Source: JADGHX01 sp035760965 (lineage in GTDB: Bacteria > Pseudomonadota > Gammaproteobacteria > Steroidobacterales > Steroidobacteraceae). From it: a DNA stretch of 64,000 nt. Within the stretch, counting starts at the first letter, position 1, and every line of letters begins with the position of its first letter. A program made the translations under genes and the position numbers. The notes below the pieces were generated by a model that had not been told where the DNA came from, searched no databases, and was given only the letters and a program-made list of their open reading frames with translations. Shown piece after piece: positions 1-9,393 of this stretch. The stretch is from contig DASTRY010000008.1 in the NCBI GenBank assembly GCA_035760965.1, positions 1 through 64,000 of the forward strand, in the 5' to 3' direction.

Positions 1-348
1 CACGCCGAGGCGTTCAGCTCCGCCGAGCTGCGCCACGGGCCGATGGCGCTCGTCGGCGCCGGCTTCCCGGTGCTGCTGTTCTCGCAGAACGACGAGACTC
101 GCGCCGGCAACGAGGCGCTCGCCGTCGAGCTCGCGGAGCGCGGCGCGACAGTCCTGCTGGCTGATGCGCAAGTTGCGGCGTCGACCACGAAGCGATTGCT
201 CGCGCTTCCGGCCATCGACGCGCACCCGGCCATCGCACCGCTGCTGCTGATTCAGAGCTTCTACCGGATGGCGAACGCGCTTTCGATTGCACGCGGCCGC
301 GATCCCGATCGTCCGCCGTTCCTGAACAAGGTGACCGAGACGCTGTGA
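1..348 (+). CDS. nagB-II: Glucosamine-6-phosphate deaminase, SIS type (NagB-II), 3' end only
   Basis: The window opens inside this gene, and the reading frame is open from base 1 to the TGA at 346-348 (115 residues). The visible part starts at an Ala-Glu-Leu-Arg-His-Gly-Pro segment. This is typical of the second SIS domain in GlmS/AgaS/NagB-II proteins, which bind phosphosugars. Its stop overlaps the start of nagA, and SIS-type deaminases are often paired with nagA in gammaproteobacteria that use N-acetylglucosamine. The pair would convert GlcNAc-6-phosphate to glucosamine-6-phosphate and then to fructose-6-phosphate and ammonia. Family membership is clear from sequence. The choice of deaminase over GlmS or AgaS is inferred from the neighbour, because the N-terminus (where GlmS would carry a glutaminase domain) is outside the window. 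Confidence 0.8.
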   Translation, partial: HAEAFSSAELRHGPMALVGAGFPVLLFSQNDETRAGNEALAVELAERGATVLLADAQVAASTTKRLLALPAIDAHPAIAPLLLIQSFYRMANALSIARGRDPDRPPFLNKVTETL

Positions 349-1511
349 TGAGGATGACCGCGCTGATCAACGGTCGCGTGATGCTCGATGCCGGCCTCGT
401 CGACGGGCGCGCCGTGCTGCTCGAGGGCGGGCGCATCGTCGATGTCGCGCGCGACACCGATCCGCGCATTCGTCACGCCGTCCGGCGCGATCTCTGCGGC
501 AACCTGCTGTTGCCCGGCTTCATTGACACGCAGGTGAACGGCGGCGGCGGCGTGCTGTTCAACGACGATCCGAGCGTCGACGCCATTCGAGCCATCGGCG
601 CCGCGCACCGCCGCTTCGGCACGACCGGCTTCCTGCCCACGTTGATCAGCGACGATCTCGAAGTGGTGGCACGCGCGATCAGCGCCGTGAAGGCCGCTAT
701 CGATGCGCGCGTGCCCGGCGTGCTCGGCATTCACATCGAAGGCCCGTTTCTCAACGTCGAGCGCAAGGGCGTTCACGATCCCGCGAAGCTGCGCGGCCTC
801 GATGAGAGCGCCGTCGAGCTCCTCACCTCGCTCCGCACCGGCAAGACGCTGGTGACGCTCGCACCGGAAATGACGACGTCGGACATGATCCGCCGTCTCT
901 CGGCCGCCGGCGTGAAGGTTTCCGCCGGTCACACCAACGCGACGTACGAGCAGATTGCACTCGCGCTGCGCAACGGGCTGACGGGATTCACGCACCTGTT
1001 CAACGCCATGTCGCAGCTGACGGGACGCGAGCCCGGCGTGGTCGGCGCCGCGCTCGATCACGCGGACAGCTGGTGCGGGCTGATCGTCGACGGGCATCAC
1101 GTCGCGCCGGTGGTGATGCGCCTCGCCTTGCGCTGCAAGCGTCGCGATCGCTTCATGATCGTGACGGACGGCATGCCGAGCATCGGCACGACCGACACGT
1201 CGTTCGACCTGCAGGGCCGCTCGATCTCCGTGAAGGACGGCCTGCTGCTCGATGAGATGGGCCGCCTCGCCGGCTCGCATACCGACATGGCGCAGGCCGT
1301 GCGCAATGCGGTGGAGATGCTCGCGATCAATCTGCCGGAAGCGATTCACATGGCGACGCGCAACCCCGCGGCGTTCCTTGGGCTGGACACGGAGCTTGGG
1401 CGCATTGCGGCAGGGTATCGCGCCAATCTCGTGCTCGCGGACGAAGGCCTGCGGGTGCTCGACACCTGGATCGACGGCTGCTCGCTCTCCGAAACCTCCG
1501 CGGCGGCCTAG
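348..1511 (+). CDS. nagA: N-acetylglucosamine-6-phosphate deacetylase
   Basis: This cytoplasmic metal-dependent amidohydrolase removes acetate from GlcNAc-6-phosphate. The 387-residue product has normal family length. Visible hallmarks are the Gly-rich Asn-Gly-Gly-Gly-Gly segment after the first beta-strands, the HIEGPFLN motif carrying the metal-binding Glu, the AGHTNA histidine, the HLFNAM histidine and a catalytic-Asp segment VTDGMPS. The ATG at 348 overlaps the TGA of the upstream deaminase gene (TGATG), which indicates translational coupling. In-frame starts at 345 (GTG) and 354 (ATG) are alternatives. The 3' end overlaps the convergent comF gene by four bases. It acts with the upstream deaminase in amino-sugar catabolism. 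Confidence 0.95.
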   Translation: MRMTALINGRVMLDAGLVDGRAVLLEGGRIVDVARDTDPRIRHAVRRDLCGNLLLPGFIDTQVNGGGGVLFNDDPSVDAIRAIGAAHRRFGTTGFLPTLISDDLEVVARAISAVKAAIDARVPGVLGIHIEGPFLNVERKGVHDPAKLRGLDESAVELLTSLRTGKTLVTLAPEMTTSDMIRRLSAAGVKVSAGHTNATYEQIALALRNGLTGFTHLFNAMSQLTGREPGVVGAALDHADSWCGLIVDGHHVAPVVMRLALRCKRRDRFMIVTDGMPSIGTTDTSFDLQGRSISVKDGLLLDEMGRLAGSHTDMAQAVRNAVEMLAINLPEAIHMATRNPAAFLGLDTELGRIAAGYRANLVLADEGLRVLDTWIDGCSLSETSAAA

Positions 1512-2188
1512 TCGGTCGGCAGCACGCGGGCACAGGCCCACAGCTCCACTTCTTTTACACCCGCCGCGAGCAACGCCTGCGCAGCGGCGAGCGCGGTACT
1601 GCCCGTGGTGAGCACGTCGTCGACGAGCGCCACCCGTGTCGCATCGGGCTTGCGCACGGCAACGAAGGCGCCCCGTACGTTCGTACGCCGCCGCGCGAGC
1701 GAGAGTCCGCTCTGCTCGGCCGTCGCGACCCTGCGGACGAGGCAGCGATCCTCGACGGGAAGATCGAGCGCCGCTGCGGCGAACCGCGCGATCTCCGCCG
1801 CCTGATTGAAGCCGCGGTGCCGATAGCGCGAGGCATGCAGGGGAATCGGCATCAGGCACTGCGGCGGTTCCTGCCGCAGTGCTCGAAACGCATCCGCTAG
1901 CAACAGACCCAATACTCGTGCATACACGCGTTCGCCGGAGAACTTCAGCGCCCGGATCCAGTGATCGACGGGGTACGCGTAGTGAAACGGCACGACCACT
2001 CGTACTAAAGTAGCGACAAACAAAGGGGACCCGCCGCACGCCGGCGCACCGTTCACGGGAAGAAGCTTGACGCACTCTCCGCACAGATCGCGGGCGACGA
2101 CCCGGCTGCGCGCGCCGCAGAGGCAGCACGTGGGCGGCAGCAGCGTGCGCGCCAGCGCGGCCCGGAACGCTTCCGCAATTGTCGACAT
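1508..2188 (-). CDS. comF: ComF family phosphoribosyltransferase-like protein
   Basis: The 226-residue product has the ComF/GntX layout. An N-terminal Cys cluster (CCLC, later CGEC) suggests a zinc ribbon. A type I phosphoribosyltransferase domain follows, whose PRPP loop [13 protein letters not shown] is plain near residues 185-197. ComF proteins support DNA uptake in competent bacteria. In many gammaproteobacteria comF/gntX lies next to biotin genes, and here it diverges from bioB across 97 bases. The second Cys pair of the ribbon looks incomplete: a single Cys in PACGGSP. Substrate and exact role are unknown from sequence alone. Confidence 0.85.
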   Translation of the reverse strand: MSTIAEAFRAALARTLLPPTCCLCGARSRVVARDLCGECVKLLPVNGAPACGGSPLFVATLVRVVVPFHYAYPVDHWIRALKFSGERVYARVLGLLLADAFRALRQEPPQCLMPIPLHASRYRHRGFNQAAEIARFAAAALDLPVEDRCLVRRVATAEQSGLSLARRRTNVRGAFVAVRKPDATRVALVDDVLTTGSTALAAAQALLAAGVKEVELWACARVLPTD

Positions 2189-2233
2189 GAATCAGCCTTT
2201 TTGGTTGACATGGACCGGTGTGCCGTCGAACAT
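2179..2233 (+). promoter_or_regulatory. Putative bio promoter with degenerate BirA-operator-like dyad
   Basis: A perfect -35 hexamer TTGACA lies at 2205-2210, with a weak -10 candidate (GAACAT) 17 bases further on at 2228-2233. The -35 is embedded in the right half (GGTTGACAT, 2203-2211) of an imperfect dyad. The left half, TTGTCGACA (2179-2187), is 15 bases away and overlaps the comF start codon. The BirA operator is TTGTAAACC-N15/16-GGTTTACAA, so five of the 18 half-site positions differ. Location between divergent comF and bioB fits biotin repression, but the match is weak. Confidence 0.35.
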
Positions 2234-2285
2234 GCGCCCGCCGCACGCGCAATGCGGCGCGCGTTACCGGGGCAAACATCGAGAT

Positions 2286-3326
2286 ATGCACATGTCGCCA
2301 ACCCTGACGGGGGCCGTTCGTCACGACTGGACGCTGGCCGAAGTCGAGTCGCTGTTCGCGTTGCCGTTCCTCGACCTCCTGTTCCACGCGCAGCGCGTCC
2401 ATCGCGCGCATCACGAGTCGAACACGGTCCAGATGAGCACGCTGCTCTCGATCAAGACCGGCGCCTGCCCCGAGGACTGCGCCTACTGCCCGCAGAGCGT
2501 CCGTTACGACACGGGACTCGAGCGCGAGACGCTGCTCGACGTCGCCGCGGTGCGGGAGGCCGCGCGCCGCGCGAAGGAGGCGGGCGCGACGCGCTTTTGC
2601 ATGGGCGCGGCGTATCGCTCGCCGAAGCCGAAACAGGTGGCGGCCATCGCGGACATGATTCGTGAAGTGCGCGCGCTCGGCATGGAAACGTGCGCCACGC
2701 TAGGCATGCTGACGCCCGAGCAGGCGACGCAGCTGCGCGAGGCGGGGCTCGACTACTACAACCACAATCTCGACACGTCGCCCGAGTTCTACGGGCAGAT
2801 CATCACGACGCGCACCTATCAGGACCGTCTCGACACGCTCGAGGCCGTTCGGGACGCGGGCTTGAAGGTGTGCTGCGGCGGCATCGTCGGCATGGGCGAA
2901 ACCACGACGGACCGCGCGAAGCTGCTGCTCACTCTCGCGAATCTGCCCGCGCATCCCGAGAGCGTGCCGATCAATCAGCTCGTGCAGGTGCCGGGCACCC
3001 CGCTACACGGCGCCGCGCCGGTCGATCCGTTCGACTTCGTGCGCACCATCGCCGTCGCGCGGCTCATGATGCCGAAGGCTCACGTGCGTCTGTCCGCCGG
3101 GCGCGAAACGATGAGCGACGAGTTGCAGGCGCTCTGCTTCATGGCCGGTGCAAACTCCATTTTCTACGGCGAGAAGCTGCTGACGACCGGGAACCCGGAC
3201 GTCGAGCGCGACCGCCAGCTCTTCGCGCGGCTCGGGCTGAAGACCGAGGCGGCCGACGTCGAAACACACGAACCCGCGCATCGCGAGCCGTTACGAAGCC
3301 CCTGCGCTTCCGACAGCAGGCCGTGA
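2286..3326 (+). CDS. bioB: Biotin synthase (radical SAM)
   Basis: BioB inserts sulfur into dethiobiotin, the last step of biotin synthesis. The 346-residue product equals the usual length. The radical-SAM cluster motif CX3CX2C is visible as CPEDCAYC near residues 57-64, and the conserved [20 protein letters not shown] and RLSAGRE segments follow in order. The ATG at 2286 was chosen because the protein from there aligns with family length; a second ATG lies at 2292, and the frame stays open far upstream without homology. It is the first gene of a tightly packed bioBFCD operon. Its stop overlaps the GTG start of bioF. Confidence 0.96.
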   Translation: MHMSPTLTGAVRHDWTLAEVESLFALPFLDLLFHAQRVHRAHHESNTVQMSTLLSIKTGACPEDCAYCPQSVRYDTGLERETLLDVAAVREAARRAKEAGATRFCMGAAYRSPKPKQVAAIADMIREVRALGMETCATLGMLTPEQATQLREAGLDYYNHNLDTSPEFYGQIITTRTYQDRLDTLEAVRDAGLKVCCGGIVGMGETTTDRAKLLLTLANLPAHPESVPINQLVQVPGTPLHGAAPVDPFDFVRTIAVARLMMPKAHVRLSAGRETMSDELQALCFMAGANSIFYGEKLLTTGNPDVERDRQLFARLGLKTEAADVETHEPAHREPLRSPCASDSRP

Positions 3327-4525
3327 GACGAGACGCCAACACGCTACGTGCCGCTCTTGCGGAGATCGATCGCCACCACCTGCGGCGCACGCGCCGCACC
3401 ATCACGAGTTTTCCCGTTCCCGACAGCCGTGCGGAAGTCGTCGTCGACGGCCGCCGTGTCGTCGATTTCTGCAGCAACGACTATCTGGGTCTCGCGCGTC
3501 ATCCGCTCATCGCCAAGGCGATGAGCGACAGCGCGGCGGAGAGCGGCGCCGGCAGCGGCGCTTCGCACTTGGTTACGGGGCACGGCCTCGAGCATCAGCG
3601 GCTCGAGGAAGAGCTGGCGGAGTTCACGGGCCGCGAGCGCGCGCTGCTCTTCTCGACCGGCTACATGGCGAATCTCGCAGCCATCGCGACGCTCGCCGAT
3701 CGTGGCGAAGTCGTGGCGCTCGATCGCTTGAACCATGCCTCGCTCATCGACGGCACCTTGATCTCCGGCGCACGCTTCAGCCGCTACGCGCACGGCGATC
3801 CGGCGGACGCCGAGCGCGTGCTGAAGGAGCACGGCGGTCACTGCACGGTGCTCGCCACGGACGGCGTGTTCAGCATGGACGGAGACGTCGCGCGCTTGCC
3901 GACGCTCGCGCGCCTCGCGCGCGCGTACAAGGCGTGGCTGGTCGTCGACGACGCGCACGGCATCGGTGTGCTCGGGCACGGCGGACGCGGGCTCGTTGAG
4001 CAGTTCGAGCTCGACCCCACCGAGGTGCCGGTGCTCGTCGGCACGCTCGGCAAGGCGTTCGGCAGCTTCGGCGCGTTCATCGCGGGCTCGGCCGATCTGA
4101 TCGAGCTGCTCGTGCAGAAGGCGCGCACTTATATCTATACGACGGCGCTGCCTCAGCCGGTCGCCGCCGCTACCCGCAAGGCCCTGCGGATCGCTCAGGA
4201 CGAGCCGTGGCGGCGCGAGCGGGTGCTCGCGCTCGCAGCCCGCTTTCGCGCGGCGGCGCGCGAGCTCGATCTGCACTTGGCCCACTCCGAGTCGCCGATC
4301 CAGCCGGTGATCCTCGGCGGCGCCGACACCGCGGTGCGCGCGCAGAACGAGCTGCTCGCGGCGGGATTCCTCGTCGTCGCGATTCGCCCTCCCACCGTCC
4401 CGGCCGGCACGGCGCGATTACGCATCACGTTCTCCGCCGCTCATACTGAAGACCAGGTGGATGCGCTGGTCGAAGCGCTCGCGCGCATCCACGCACAGAC
4501 GTCGAAGAGGCCGGACACGCATTGA
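3323..4525 (+). CDS. bioF: 8-amino-7-oxononanoate synthase
   Basis: This PLP-dependent enzyme condenses pimeloyl-ACP with L-alanine. The 400-residue product shows the NDYLGLA motif, [10 protein letters not shown], the LFSTGYMAN stretch, the [12 protein letters not shown] cofactor motif and the lysine segment [12 protein letters not shown] that forms the Schiff base. The GTG at 3323 is preferred: it overlaps the bioB stop in the arrangement GTGA and has an AGCAGG ribosome-binding-like sequence just upstream. No in-frame ATG exists closer to the conserved region. It lies between bioB and bioC in the same operon. Confidence 0.95.
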   Translation: MRRDANTLRAALAEIDRHHLRRTRRTITSFPVPDSRAEVVVDGRRVVDFCSNDYLGLARHPLIAKAMSDSAAESGAGSGASHLVTGHGLEHQRLEEELAEFTGRERALLFSTGYMANLAAIATLADRGEVVALDRLNHASLIDGTLISGARFSRYAHGDPADAERVLKEHGGHCTVLATDGVFSMDGDVARLPTLARLARAYKAWLVVDDAHGIGVLGHGGRGLVEQFELDPTEVPVLVGTLGKAFGSFGAFIAGSADLIELLVQKARTYIYTTALPQPVAAATRKALRIAQDEPWRRERVLALAARFRAAARELDLHLAHSESPIQPVILGGADTAVRAQNELLAAGFLVVAIRPPTVPAGTARLRITFSAAHTEDQVDALVEALARIHAQTSKRPDTH

Positions 4526-5415
4526 TGACTGCCTCGCTCGAATCCGAATCACGCCTCGACCCCGCAGGCGTGCGCAGCGCGTTCGAGCGCGCGAGCGCCG
4601 CGTACGAAGCGGCGGCGGTGCTGCAGGCGCGGGTGGGTGGCGAGCTGCTCGAGCGGCTCGCGCTCTTCAAGTTCGAGCCGCAGCTCGTGCTCGATCTCGG
4701 CGCAGGCACGGGGCGTCTCACCGGTGAGCTGAAGCGCGCGTACAAGCGCGCCACGGTCGTGGCGCTCGACATCGCGCCCGGCATGCTGCGTGAGGCGAGG
4801 CGGCACCTCGGTTTGTTTCGGCGCTTCGAGCGTGTGTGCGGTGACGTACGGCGACTGCCGTTCGCCGATGCGAGCGTCGACCTCGCGGTCAGCAATCTGA
4901 TGCTGCAGTGGTGCGACGATCTTGACGTGGCGCTCGCCGAGATTCGGCGCGTGCTGAAGCCCGATGGGTTCTTCTCGTTCAGCACCTTCGGCCCGGATAC
5001 GTTGCGCGAGCTGCGCTCAGCGTGGGCCGCTGTCGATGACTACACGCACGTGAACACGTTTCTGGACATGCACGACGTGGGCGACGCGCTTGCGCGCGCC
5101 GGGCTCAGCGAGCCGGTCCTCGATGTCGAGCGCGTGACGCTGACCTACCCGAACGTGCTCGCGTTGATGCGCGATCTGAAGGTCATCGGCGCGCACAACG
5201 TCACGGCGGGTCGCGCTCGCGGGCTCACCGGCCGCTCTCGTCTGCGCAGGATGGAAGAGGCATACGAAGCGTATCGCCGCGATGGGCGGATCCCGGCGAC
5301 GTACGAGGTCGTATACGGCGCGGCGTGGGGCTCTGCCGGCCGCGGCGCGGTGGCGGCGCTCGACGGCGAGGTGCGAATCCCGCCCAGCGCGATTCGCCGT
5401 CGCGTTCGCGAGTGA
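4525..5415 (+). CDS. bioC: Malonyl-ACP O-methyltransferase
   Basis: BioC methylates malonyl-ACP so that fatty acid synthesis can build the pimeloyl chain. The 296-residue class I SAM methyltransferase shows motif I as VLDLGAGTGRL (about residues 56-66), an acidic strand ALDIAPGML, and the post-motif VSNLMLQWCDDL, which is characteristic of BioC. The ATG at 4525 overlaps the bioF stop (TGATG). A TTG three bases earlier is possible but less likely. The partner esterase (BioH or a substitute) that removes the methyl group is not in this window. Confidence 0.92.
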   Translation: MTASLESESRLDPAGVRSAFERASAAYEAAAVLQARVGGELLERLALFKFEPQLVLDLGAGTGRLTGELKRAYKRATVVALDIAPGMLREARRHLGLFRRFERVCGDVRRLPFADASVDLAVSNLMLQWCDDLDVALAEIRRVLKPDGFFSFSTFGPDTLRELRSAWAAVDDYTHVNTFLDMHDVGDALARAGLSEPVLDVERVTLTYPNVLALMRDLKVIGAHNVTAGRARGLTGRSRLRRMEEAYEAYRRDGRIPATYEVVYGAAWGSAGRGAVAALDGEVRIPPSAIRRRVRE

Positions 5416-5420
5416 GTCCC

Positions 5421-6119
5421 ATGGCCGGGGTCGCACGCGGTGTGTTCATCGCCGGCACGGATACGGAGGTCGGCAAGACTCGCGTCGCGGTCGCGATCGT
5501 GCGTGCCCTCGTCGCGGCCGGGATGAAGGTCGCGGCGATGAAACCCGTCGCGGCCGGCGCGGTCCAGACCGCGGACGGTCCGCGCAACGCCGACGCCCTC
5601 GATCTGATGGCGGCGGCCAATGTCGAGACAGCCTACCGCACCGTCAATCCTTTCTGCCTCGAAGAGCCCACATCTCCCCACATCTCGGCCCGATCTGCCG
5701 GCATTCGCATCGAAACGGCGGCTATCGAGCGCGAGTACGCTGCGCTCGCCAGCCGCGCGGACCTCGTTGTGGTCGAAGGCGCCGGCGGCTGGCTCACGCC
5801 GATCGGCGATGTCGAGACGATGGCGGACGTTGCGCGCGCGCTGAACCTGCCCGTGGTGCTCGTCGTCGCGCTTCGGCTCGGCTGCCTCAATCACGCCCTG
5901 CTCACCGCTCGCGCCGTGCGCGCCGCGGGCCTGCCGCTCGCCGGCTGGGTCGCCAACTGCCTTCAACCGCAGTTCCCGCACGTCGCGGAGAACATCGCGT
6001 ACCTCGAGCGCACGCTCGCCGCGCCGCTCCTGGAATCGGTAGCCTTCGATGCATCTGCCTTCGCGAGCGTCACGGCCATGGAACGGCTGCGGAGCAGCCT
6101 TCTTCCTGTGGTGATGTGA
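5421..6119 (+). CDS. bioD: Dethiobiotin synthetase
   Basis: BioD closes the ureido ring of dethiobiotin using ATP and CO2. The 232-residue product begins with the P-loop-like GTDTEVGKT motif (about residues 11-19). The substrate lysine segment MKPVAAG and the VVEGAGGWLTPI motif follow. The ATG at 5421 is preferred, five bases after the bioC stop. An in-frame GTG at 5412 overlapping that stop is an alternative. It is the last gene of the bioBFCD operon; bioA is not present in the window. Confidence 0.94.
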   Translation: MAGVARGVFIAGTDTEVGKTRVAVAIVRALVAAGMKVAAMKPVAAGAVQTADGPRNADALDLMAAANVETAYRTVNPFCLEEPTSPHISARSAGIRIETAAIEREYAALASRADLVVVEGAGGWLTPIGDVETMADVARALNLPVVLVVALRLGCLNHALLTARAVRAAGLPLAGWVANCLQPQFPHVAENIAYLERTLAAPLLESVAFDASAFASVTAMERLRSSLLPVVM

Positions 6120-6170
6120 CGATAAGCGCTGTACCATCGCGCCTCCCTGCGGAAATGGCTTTTTTTCAGC

Positions 6171-6650
6171 TTGGCCAGTCGCTTGCAGCGAATCGACATC
6201 ACGCCGAACTGTTCGCTCACCACGCGCGGAGCGCTGCTGTTCTTCGGCGGCGTGTGCGCGGTCTCCTTCGGGATCGCCGGCTTCTGGGCCGCACACGGCT
6301 ACTGGCCGGTGCTGCCGTTCGCGGGGCTCGAGATGGCGCTGCTCGGCTGGGCACTGAACGCCAACATGAAGCGCCGCCACCATCACGAAACGATCACGAT
6401 CTCCGAGGACGACGTGCGCATCGAGTCCCGGGATGCTTCGCATTACGTCGAAGTCGTGTTCCCGCGGCACTGGGCGCGCGTTACACTCCGCCGCCCCGAT
6501 TCGCCCCTGCATCCGAGCCGCCTCGCGATCGAATCGCATGGCCGGCGGTGCGAGGTGGGAAGCTTTCTGACGGAGCAGGAGCGGCGCGGTCTCGCACAGC
6601 GCCTCACGCGCCTCATCGGGCGCATCGATGAATCGCCCTCGCTGGCATAA
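6171..6650 (+). CDS. DUF2244 family membrane protein
   Basis: The 159-residue protein has two hydrophobic segments near residues 20-60, separated by a short polar turn, followed by a soluble C-terminal half with an IEI/TISEDDVRIESR-type beta segment. This matches the DUF2244 family, whose genes are commonly found just upstream of cytochrome c oxidase genes. The only reasonable start is the TTG at 6171, because an ATG at 6155 is out of frame. The next gene downstream is coxB. A role in oxidase assembly is suggested by context only. Confidence 0.75.
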   Translation: MASRLQRIDITPNCSLTTRGALLFFGGVCAVSFGIAGFWAAHGYWPVLPFAGLEMALLGWALNANMKRRHHHETITISEDDVRIESRDASHYVEVVFPRHWARVTLRRPDSPLHPSRLAIESHGRRCEVGSFLTEQERRGLAQRLTRLIGRIDESPSLA

Positions 6651-6746
6651 AGGACTCCTCCAGGCGAGGCGCACGGGGTTAACGGACGAGTTTTGTACGA
6701 CTTCAGCGCGTCGTGCTCCTGACGGCGCCCGGCAGGCACAGGAACG

Positions 6747-7604
6747 ATGATTCGAAAATCAATGGCCCTCTTCGCCGCAGCAACCGCCGCGGCGCTCGCA
6801 TCTTCGGCACACGCCGAATCCGGCTGGCATCTGCTGAACATGACGCAAGGCGTCACCGCCATCAGCCGCGAGATCTACCACCTGCACATGCTCATCTTCT
6901 GGGTCTGTGTCTGGATCGGCATCGTCGTGTTCGGGATCATGATCTGGTCGATGTTCAAGTTCCGGAAGTCGCAGGGTGCCGTGCCGGATACCACCATGGT
7001 GCACAACACCAAGGTGGAAGTCGTATGGACCGCCATTCCCGTCATCATCCTCATCGCCATGGCGGTGCCGGCGGCGAAGACGCTCGTCGTGCTCGAGGAC
7101 ACGCGCAACACGGAGCTCACGATCAAGGTGACGGGCTTCCAGTGGGGCTGGCAGTACGAATACCTCGATTCGGGCGTGCGCTTCTTCTCGCGCCTCGACC
7201 GGACCAGCGATGCGGCCCGGCAGCTCGGCTCCGGCGCCGATCCGAACACCATCGAGCACTACCTGCTGAACGTCGACAATCCGCTGATCGTGCCCTCGGG
7301 CACGAAAGTGCGCCTGCTGCTCACGGGCGCGGACGTCATCCACTCGTGGTGGGTGCCGGCGTTCGGCATGAAGAAGGACGCCATTCCCGGCTACGTGAAC
7401 GAGATGTGGTTCAACGTCGATGAGGACAAGACCGGCCTCTATCGCGGCCAGTGCGTCGAGCTCTGCGGGCGCGATCACGGCTTCATGCCGATCGTCGTCG
7501 ACGTGCGCTCGAAGGAAGATTTCGAGAAGTGGCTGAAAGCCACCGCGGAGCAGCAGAAGCAGGCGGCCGCCGCCTCGCCGACCACCACCGCGTCGGCCGG
7601 TTAA
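6747..7604 (+). CDS. coxB: Cytochrome c oxidase subunit II
   Basis: Subunit II receives electrons from cytochrome c through the binuclear CuA centre. The 285-residue precursor has an N-terminal signal peptide ending around Ala-His-Ala. Two transmembrane segments follow, then a periplasmic cupredoxin domain. The CuA ligand motif is complete: GQCVELCGRDHGFM supplies both Cys, Glu, His and Met, and the upstream His is in VIHSWW. The ATG at 6747 follows an AGGA site. The C-terminus is a short alanine/glutamine-rich tail without a heme c motif, so this is the aa3-type, not a caa3-type, subunit. It opens the coxBA-ctaG-coxC cluster. Confidence 0.96.
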   Translation: MIRKSMALFAAATAAALASSAHAESGWHLLNMTQGVTAISREIYHLHMLIFWVCVWIGIVVFGIMIWSMFKFRKSQGAVPDTTMVHNTKVEVVWTAIPVIILIAMAVPAAKTLVVLEDTRNTELTIKVTGFQWGWQYEYLDSGVRFFSRLDRTSDAARQLGSGADPNTIEHYLLNVDNPLIVPSGTKVRLLLTGADVIHSWWVPAFGMKKDAIPGYVNEMWFNVDEDKTGLYRGQCVELCGRDHGFMPIVVDVRSKEDFEKWLKATAEQQKQAAAASPTTTASAG

Positions 7605-7628
7605 GCAAGACTTCGAGGACTATTAGAA

Positions 7629-9245
7629 ATGGCTCACGACTCTCACGCCGCACACGGGCACGCCGCACACGACGATCACGACCACAAGCCGCACGGCTGG
7701 CGGCGCTGGGTCTTTGCGACGAACCACAAGGACATCGGCACGATGTACCTCGTGTTCGCCGGCGCGATGTTCTTCATCGGCGGCATCATGGCGATGATCA
7801 TCCGCGCCGAGCTGTTCAAGCCCGGGCTGCAGTTCGTCGACCCGATGTTCTTCAACACGATGACGACGATGCACGCGCTGTTCATGATCTTCGGCGCGGT
7901 CATGCCGGCGTGGACGGGCCTTGCGAACTGGCAGATCCCGCTGCAGGTGGGCGCGCCCGACATGGCGCTGCCGCGTCTCAACAACTTCTCGTTCTGGATC
8001 CTGCCGTTCGCCTTCACGATCCTCTTCTGCACGCTCTTCGTGCCCGGCGGCGGTCCGGCGGGCGGCTGGACGATGTACCCGCCGCTCATGCTCCAGGGCG
8101 GCGACTCGTTCCCGATGGTGATCTTCGCGATCCACCTCATGGGCGCCTCGTCGATCCTCGGCGCGATCAACGTCATCGTGACGATCATGAACATGCGCGC
8201 GCCGGGCATGAGCCTGCTGCGCATGCCGCTCTTCGTGTGGAGCTGGCTCATCACGGCGTACCTGCTCATCGCCGTCATGCCGGTGCTCGCGGGCGCCGTC
8301 ACGATGCTGCTGACGGATCACTTCTTCGGCACCACCTTCTTCACCGCCGCGGGCGGCGGTGACCCGGTGATGTACCAGCACATCTTCTGGTTCTTCGGGC
8401 ACCCCGAGGTGTACATCCTCATCCTGCCGGCCTTCGGCATCGTGTCGGAGATCATCCCGGCGTTCGCGCGCAAGCCGATCTTCGGCTACGAGGCGATGGT
8501 GTACGCCATCGCGTCGATCGCGTTCCTGTCCTTCATCGTGTGGGCGCACCACATGTTCACGGTGGGCATGCCGCTCGCCGGGCAGCTCTTCTTCATGCTG
8601 TCCACGATGCTCATCGCCATCCCGACGGGCGTGAAGGTGTTCAACTGGACCGCCACGATGTGGAAGGGCTCGATGACCTTCGAGCCGCCGATGCTGTTCG
8701 CGCTCGCCTTCCTGTTCCTGTTCACGATCGGCGGCTTCTCCGGCCTCATGCTCGCGATCGTGCCGGCGGACTACCAGTATCACGACACGTACTTCGTCGT
8801 GGCCCACTTCCACTACGTGCTCGTGCCGGGCGCGGTGTTCGCGATTCTCGGCGGCGTGTACTACTGGCTGCCGAAGTGGACCAGCAAGATGTACGACCAG
8901 ACGCTCGCCAGGTGGCATTTCTGGCTGTCGGCGATCTTTGTGAACATCCTGTTCTTCCCGCAGCACTTCCTCGGCCTCGCGGGCATGCCGCGCCGTATCC
9001 CGGACTACGCCACCCAGTTCACCGACTGGAACATGGTGTCGTCGATCGGCGCGTTCGGCTTCGGCCTGTCGCAGATTCTCTTCCCGATCATCGTCTGGAA
9101 GTGCATCAAGAGCGGCGCGCCGGCCCCGAGCCGCGCGTGGGAAGGCGCCCACGGGCTCGAGTGGGAGCTGCCCACGCCGCTGCCGTATCACACCTGGGAA
9201 ACCCCACCTGACGCTGCGGTGATCGCGCGCGGCGCGGAGCATTGA
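7629..9245 (+). CDS. coxA: Cytochrome c oxidase subunit I
   Basis: This is the catalytic subunit carrying heme a, heme a3 and CuB. The 538-residue protein has a His-rich N-terminus (about residues 4-22) and then twelve expected transmembrane segments. Diagnostic segments are present. [18 protein letters not shown] holds the CuB histidine and the cross-linking Tyr of the K channel, WAHHMFTVG holds the His-His pair, and [14 protein letters not shown] holds both heme histidines. It sits 24 bases after coxB. The His-rich leader is a visible oddity that could bind metal, but such leaders occur in other proteobacterial CoxA proteins. Confidence 0.97.
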   Translation: MAHDSHAAHGHAAHDDHDHKPHGWRRWVFATNHKDIGTMYLVFAGAMFFIGGIMAMIIRAELFKPGLQFVDPMFFNTMTTMHALFMIFGAVMPAWTGLANWQIPLQVGAPDMALPRLNNFSFWILPFAFTILFCTLFVPGGGPAGGWTMYPPLMLQGGDSFPMVIFAIHLMGASSILGAINVIVTIMNMRAPGMSLLRMPLFVWSWLITAYLLIAVMPVLAGAVTMLLTDHFFGTTFFTAAGGGDPVMYQHIFWFFGHPEVYILILPAFGIVSEIIPAFARKPIFGYEAMVYAIASIAFLSFIVWAHHMFTVGMPLAGQLFFMLSTMLIAIPTGVKVFNWTATMWKGSMTFEPPMLFALAFLFLFTIGGFSGLMLAIVPADYQYHDTYFVVAHFHYVLVPGAVFAILGGVYYWLPKWTSKMYDQTLARWHFWLSAIFVNILFFPQHFLGLAGMPRRIPDYATQFTDWNMVSSIGAFGFGLSQILFPIIVWKCIKSGAPAPSRAWEGAHGLEWELPTPLPYHTWETPPDAAVIARGAEH

Positions 9246-9255
9246 GGTGAGCGCC

Positions 9256-9393
9256 ATGCCTGCACTCACCCCGGCGGAGCAGATGGAGCGCAAGAAGCGC
9301 ATCCGTCGCTCCGTCATCGTGCTGGCATTGGTCGCGGCGGCGTTCTACATCGGCTTCATCGTCCTCGCCGTCACGCGGGGCATCCACGGATGA
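9256..9393 (+). CDS. Small single-span membrane protein between coxA and ctaG
   Basis: A 45-residue open frame starts at the ATG 9256, preceded by a strong GAGGTGAG ribosome-binding site, and ends in a TGA that overlaps the ATG of ctaG. The product has a basic N-terminal half ([10 protein letters not shown]) and one hydrophobic span ([20 protein letters not shown]). Small proteins of this shape occur at the same place in many proteobacterial cox operons and are often annotated as cytochrome oxidase small assembly proteins. An in-frame GTG at 9247 is an alternative start. Function is inferred from position only. Confidence 0.75.
   Translation: MPALTPAEQMERKKRIRRSVIVLALVAAAFYIGFIVLAVTRGIHG

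Noticed and set aside
261..2414. 717-codon minus-strand frame covering nagA and comF
   Set aside because: It is a shadow of nagA and lies across the comF frame in another phase; no domain is recognisable.
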